Shown here piece after piece: positions 7,392 to 10,499 of a stretch of 10,499 bases of DNA; the stretch's first letter is position 1, and each line of letters starts with the position of its first letter. The position numbers and the translations under genes were made by a program. The DNA comes from an uncultured Clostridiaceae bacterium (GTDB lineage Bacteria; Bacillota; Clostridia; Lachnospirales; Lachnospiraceae), in contig CAMWMT010000049.1 in assembly GCA_947175375.1 (NCBI GenBank), positions 1-10,499 on the forward strand, written 5' to 3'. The notes under the pieces were generated by a model. That model was not told where the DNA came from and did no database searches. It saw only the letters and a list, made by a program, of their open reading frames with translations.

Positions 7392-9005
7392 CTATATATT
7401 TTCCATCATTTTATCAAGAAAATTCATCCGCTTCACCATGAAATCATACATTCCCGTATAATCTCCATCATGATGGCTGTCCGGCCATCGAAGCGCATCC
7501 CTCCCAAAAGCGCCCGAATCCTGTACCTGATGTCTGTATCTTTGCAGAAGCTCTTCCATGTGCGCATCCGACAGGACACCCTGACGAAGCTCCTTCCATC
7601 TGGTTGAAACAGCCGAGCGGATCTCCCCGATATCAAGTGCAAGCATCCGGTCCATAAACGGCCACTCCAGATAGTTCTCCGCCCGTTCCGGCGCATGAAT
7701 CACATACAGTTCTTCTTCCTGATCTGTATAGACATTCCCCCAGGTCAGGTCCGTATCCCATGGAACCAGATAAAGCCGGTATCCGTCCTGCTCTTTTTTA
7801 AAGGCGAAAAACATGTTTTTATAAATATTATCTTCTCCATATATCATCTGAAGATACAGCCATATGTCCGCTGCATTCTCCATGTTCAAAAGCTTTCCCG
7901 CTTCTCTGGCAAATGTTTCATCATCCTTCTCACACATCTGTACAAAATTCCGGAAACATCTCCAGTCAGCGCGGCTTCCATATCCTTCTTTTCCCTTGAT
8001 CTCCATACCAAGCGTGGTCAGATAATCCTCTGGCTCTACCTCATCGAAGAGTTCGGAACGTAGTTCCCTTCCCACGGTCCTCTTGTACAGATATTCCTGG
8101 TCCGATATGGAAAGCTGTGTGCTGTCCACCGGCTCGAATATCCCATAAAGCCCTCGGTACTCTCCATTGACCACCAGCTCTGCATATTCCATATGCGTGC
8201 CAAAATGAGCGCGATAGGGCGTGTCTGATGCACCAAATTCATTCCAGAGTTCAACATTGAACCTGTCACGGATCTTTGTCCCGTCGCTGTAAGCTGCATA
8301 GAAGATCCACGTATCCGATTTTCTCATTCCAAACACGGATTTTGGATTCTCAGTGAGCACCCCAGCAGATGTGACCGAGATCAGATTCATTCGATATCCT
8401 CTCTTGGGATATGCACGGGTCGTCTGGCCTCTCTCATGCGCCTCAAAAGCCGAACTTACAGTCCACTCCTGCTTACTGCATGGTTCATAAAACACAATGC
8501 TTCCCGCAAACACAGTATCCACATCCAGATCTGCCCCGGTCTCTATACGTACTACCGGAAGTCCCGTGAATACCACATAGATCAGCGCACAGGTCTCTTC
8601 TGACTCTTTCCATACAAGAAACGGAATCTGCTGCCCCTCTGCGATCACAGACTGTTTCTCAAGCAGTGTATAATCCAGAAGCGGGAGAATCTTTATGACT
8701 CCCTCAAAGTCTGTAAATTCACCTGCCTCCCAGGCATCGCACTCCATATCCACCGGCAGATACCAGACCTTCGTCTTTCGGTCGCAGGCCAACTCTTCTC
8801 CACGAAAGCTCAGCCGTAACTCTTCTATATCCAGAGTGCCGGGAAGCCTTTCTAGCAGATGCTCTGCCTGACGCACTTCTCCTGCGAGAGAACCCGGAGA
8901 GAGTATCTTCCCTGCCTCATCCTCCTGTCTGAGATCGCCTGCGAAGAAGCATACCAGGCCTGCAAGCAGCAGAACACTGAACAGTAATACTGCTTTTTTA
9001 CTCAT
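7392..9005 (-). CDS. CotH kinase-fold family protein, membrane-anchored
   Basis: This 537-residue CotH-family protein belongs to a family in which characterised members are atypical kinases phosphorylating Ser in spore coat proteins. Residues 5-22 form one N-terminal hydrophobic segment (signal anchor or signal peptide; Cys19 lacks a proper lipobox), so the bulk should be outside the cell. A poorly recognisable N-terminal region (about 55-175) precedes the CotH core: RGQTTRAYPKRGYRMNL (192-208, the usual RGxSSrxxPKKsYrlkL block), TWIFYAAYSDGTKIRDR (232-248), ELVVNGEYRGLYGIFEPVD (276-294), EDNIYKNMFF (391-400) and YLVPWDTDLTWGNVY (412-426). The PWDxD aspartates 417 and 419 are the likely metal/catalytic residues. 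No CotB/CotG-like Ser-rich substrate is encoded nearby, so a coat role is not supported by context. It starts a probable unit with the VTC and DUF4956 genes; AGGAG lies 7 nt before the ATG. Kinase activity here is inferred from the family. Confidence 0.92.
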   Translation of the reverse strand: MSKKAVLLFSVLLLAGLVCFFAGDLRQEDEAGKILSPGSLAGEVRQAEHLLERLPGTLDIEELRLSFRGEELACDRKTKVWYLPVDMECDAWEAGEFTDFEGVIKILPLLDYTLLEKQSVIAEGQQIPFLVWKESEETCALIYVVFTGLPVVRIETGADLDVDTVFAGSIVFYEPCSKQEWTVSSAFEAHERGQTTRAYPKRGYRMNLISVTSAGVLTENPKSVFGMRKSDTWIFYAAYSDGTKIRDRFNVELWNEFGASDTPYRAHFGTHMEYAELVVNGEYRGLYGIFEPVDSTQLSISDQEYLYKRTVGRELRSELFDEVEPEDYLTTLGMEIKGKEGYGSRADWRCFRNFVQMCEKDDETFAREAGKLLNMENAADIWLYLQMIYGEDNIYKNMFFAFKKEQDGYRLYLVPWDTDLTWGNVYTDQEEELYVIHAPERAENYLEWPFMDRMLALDIGEIRSAVSTRWKELRQGVLSDAHMEELLQRYRHQVQDSGAFGRDALRWPDSHHDGDYTGMYDFMVKRMNFLDKMMENI

Positions 9006-9037
9006 CCTGTCTCTCCTGTTGCTTTCTGCTGCGTTTC

Positions 9038-9066
9038 ATTATAACAGTTTTTCTCTCCATACGCAA
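9038..9066 (-). promoter_or_regulatory. Predicted sigma-A-type promoter for the CotH-VTC-DUF4956 unit
   Basis: On the minus strand a perfect TATAAT (9043-9038) is preceded by TG one base away, an extended -10. Exactly 17 bp upstream lies TTGCGT (9066-9061), matching the first three bases of the TTGACA consensus. Transcription would begin near 9031, giving a leader of about 25 nt that contains AGGAG before the CotH-family ATG. It lies in the 69-nt gap after the phosphoesterase stop codon, and no terminator is visible there, so readthrough from upstream is also possible. Confidence 0.7.
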
Positions 9067-9074
9067 CGCTACAT

Positions 9075-10424
9075 TTACTGCTTCTGAATCTCAAACTCAT
9101 CGGTCGGCTCCCATGTCTCCGCATTATATGTGCTGACCCTCAGACTGTTCGGAGTGATCTGCACATCTGTTACCTCCGGTGTATCTCTTTTCTTTGATAC
9201 GGCTGCTTCCTCCTGGTCCACTGGACGGCGATACAGGCTTCCGCTCGAAGAGCTCAGAGTCAGATACATAGTCCCCTCCGGATCGACTGCCGGACTCTCA
9301 TACTTCTGAAAGCTTCCATCTTCCTGAATAAAATACGTCCGTACATAGGCATGGTCATGCCCGCACATCACCAGGTCAATATCGTATTCACTAGCAAACT
9401 GCAGAAAATACGTACGGATATTTTGTGCATTTTCCAGATAGCTCTCGTATCCGTTATAAGGAGAAAAATGAGAGAACACAATCCTCCATACCGCATCCGG
9501 GTTCGCTTCTACGGCAGAGGCGATAAATTCCTCATGCTCACCCCACTTTGCAGTATCCATGGTATCCAAGACCATGAACAGCGCACACCCTCTCGTAAAC
9601 CAGTAGTCTCCATCGCCATCATCGTCACAGGTTCCAAGAGAGGACTGATTTGGAAGCGTAAAATGTTCGGAATACTGCGGACCACCCACATCATGATTGC
9701 CTTTGACAGGCGCCAGAGACAGACTGTAGAGGACCCCCTGATTCAAAAACGCATTGTACTGCTCTCCGTCATCAAAATCATTGACCTGATCCCCCAGAGA
9801 GACCAGAAAACTGGTATCCGGAAAATGATATCTTACCTTGTTCAGCAATCTGTGCCAGTTATTCTTTTGCTTGTCCACCTCTTCCACCGGCTTTCCGATC
9901 TGTGCATCTCCTACAGCCGTAAAGCGGAAGGAATCCGTAAATGTAGGAGTTGTATACGAATATACCGGAGATACCTGTTCCCCGCTTCCCACCTGATACT
10001 GGTATTCCGTCTCCGGCAAAAGGCCAGTAACCGTTGCACGGTTGATATAATAACCAGAAGTCACCTCAGAAGCTGCCACAGAAGCGCTGTATACGTCCGC
10101 CTTCTCAAAATTTTCATCATCCGCAGTCTTCCAGAGGACCTGTCCGGCCTCTTCCGACGGAGAATACCAGGTCAAGATAACTTCTTCCTCCGTACTTCCC
10201 ACCGTAACAGACAGAGAACGGATCGGTGTGGTCGTGATCATGGGCACCGAATATTCCGGCGCCGTTCCCCAGTTCTCTTCACCAGGTGCGGGTGGTTCTT
10301 CCGCCACTTCTTCTGCCTCTGACTGCACTGGCTGGTTCTCTTCTTTCTTATCTGTTTTCTCCGAACATCCGGAAAGCAGCACCACCGTCAGCAGGGCACT
10401 CAGTACTATCAGACGTTTTTTCAT
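9075..10424 (-). CDS. Lipoprotein metallophosphoesterase with purple acid phosphatase-like N-domain
   Basis: This 449-residue surface lipoprotein ends its signal peptide with LSGC (17-20), so Cys20 should be lipidated and the protein held outside the membrane. An acidic flexible linker (about 21-55) leads to a fibronectin-type/PAP N-terminal domain (about 63-160, ending YQYQVGSGEQVSPVYSYTTP). The calcineurin-like phosphoesterase domain follows: GDAQIG (172-177, Asp173), SLGDQVND (209-216, Asp212), GNHD (242-245, Asn243/His244), SHFSPY (318-323, His319) and CGHDHAYVRTY (354-364, His356 and His358). All usual metal ligands are present except the purple-colour tyrosine, since GDxxY reads GDQVN. 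A phosphomonoesterase or phosphodiesterase role outside the cell is expected; the substrate is unknown. An acidic DDDGDGD stretch (267-273) sits between the GNHD and SHF motifs. Start: ATG with AAAGGAG 11 nt upstream. It lies upstream of the CotH-type gene, suggesting a role in the same phosphate-handling process. Confidence 0.93.
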   Translation of the reverse strand: MKKRLIVLSALLTVVLLSGCSEKTDKKEENQPVQSEAEEVAEEPPAPGEENWGTAPEYSVPMITTTPIRSLSVTVGSTEEEVILTWYSPSEEAGQVLWKTADDENFEKADVYSASVAASEVTSGYYINRATVTGLLPETEYQYQVGSGEQVSPVYSYTTPTFTDSFRFTAVGDAQIGKPVEEVDKQKNNWHRLLNKVRYHFPDTSFLVSLGDQVNDFDDGEQYNAFLNQGVLYSLSLAPVKGNHDVGGPQYSEHFTLPNQSSLGTCDDDGDGDYWFTRGCALFMVLDTMDTAKWGEHEEFIASAVEANPDAVWRIVFSHFSPYNGYESYLENAQNIRTYFLQFASEYDIDLVMCGHDHAYVRTYFIQEDGSFQKYESPAVDPEGTMYLTLSSSSGSLYRRPVDQEEAAVSKKRDTPEVTDVQITPNSLRVSTYNAETWEPTDEFEIQKQ

Positions 10425-10476
10425 CGTATCTGCGTCTCCTTTACTTCTTCTCTATAAATATCTTCCGGCTTACAAA

Positions 10477-10482
10477 GTTATA
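10477..10482 (-). promoter_or_regulatory. Possible -10 element upstream of the phosphoesterase gene
   Basis: TATAAC on the minus strand lies about 53 nt before the ATG, in an AT-rich patch. The matching -35 would fall just beyond the window edge (from about 10500), so it cannot be tested here. The rest of the 75-nt upstream stretch shows only the AAAGGAG ribosome binding site. Confidence 0.22.
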
Positions 10483-10499
10483 TACCATGACTACTGCAG

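Noticed and set aside
8949..9005. Possible lipobox at Cys19 of the CotH-family protein
   Set aside because: The residues before Cys19 are GLV; a lipobox needs Gly or Ala (sometimes Ser) directly before Cys, so a signal anchor or ordinary signal peptide is more likely.
7392..9005. Spore coat role for the CotH-family protein
   Set aside because: No spore coat substrate, sporulation sigma-factor promoter or coat gene is visible nearby, and the promoter found looks like a vegetative one.
9351..10322. Long plus-strand open frame (323 codons) opposite the phosphoesterase gene
   Set aside because: The predicted protein is rich in Arg, Ile and Ser with no domain, whereas the minus strand carries a complete lipoprotein phosphoesterase with all motifs. 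It is an antisense shadow.

Overview
The window reads as chromosomal DNA of a low-to-mid GC Gram-positive bacterium, most likely a Clostridia/Lachnospiraceae-type gut anaerobe. The evidence is an LCP-family cell-wall ligase, a LSGC lipoprotein signal, purine-rich AGGAG-like ribosome binding sites, and protein sequences typical of that group; genus cannot be fixed from this window. All nine genes lie on the minus strand, so they are transcribed from right to left, with short gaps (3 to about 150 nt). I see no convincing intrinsic terminator between any of them. I found no RNA genes, mobile elements, CRISPR arrays or tandem repeats.

Right half (about 10.4 kb down to 5.8 kb): a phosphate-themed envelope module. 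The genes in order are a lipoprotein metallophosphoesterase with a purple-acid-phosphatase-like layout, a membrane-anchored CotH-type kinase-fold protein, a VTC-type polyphosphate polymerase domain protein with its expected basic tunnel residues intact, and a DUF4956 membrane protein. A good promoter (extended -10 TGTTATAAT with a TTGCGT -35 at 17 bp) sits between the phosphatase and the CotH gene, so CotH-VTC-DUF4956 probably form a unit. CotH, VTC and DUF4956 proteins are families I recall as frequent neighbours whose joint job is not established.

Left half (about 5.8 kb to the left edge): a surface glycopolymer assembly operon. It holds a two-domain GT2 glycosyltransferase whose second donor site looks decayed, a single-domain GT2 glycosyltransferase, a WcaJ/polyisoprenyl-phosphate sugar phosphotransferase that would start the lipid-linked repeat unit, an LCP protein that would attach the finished polymer to peptidoglycan, and the start of another GT2 enzyme (FDHGGTR motif, rhamnosyltransferase-like) that runs off the left edge. 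Flippase, polymerase and sugar-nucleotide genes are not in the window and would be expected further left.

How they may work together (inference): the glycosyltransferases and WcaJ-like enzyme build a polysaccharide on undecaprenyl phosphate and LCP anchors it. The adjacent CotH/VTC/DUF4956/phosphoesterase set may make, move or trim a phosphate-containing polymer or phosphoprotein at the same envelope. This joint module is the best candidate here for an incompletely described system.
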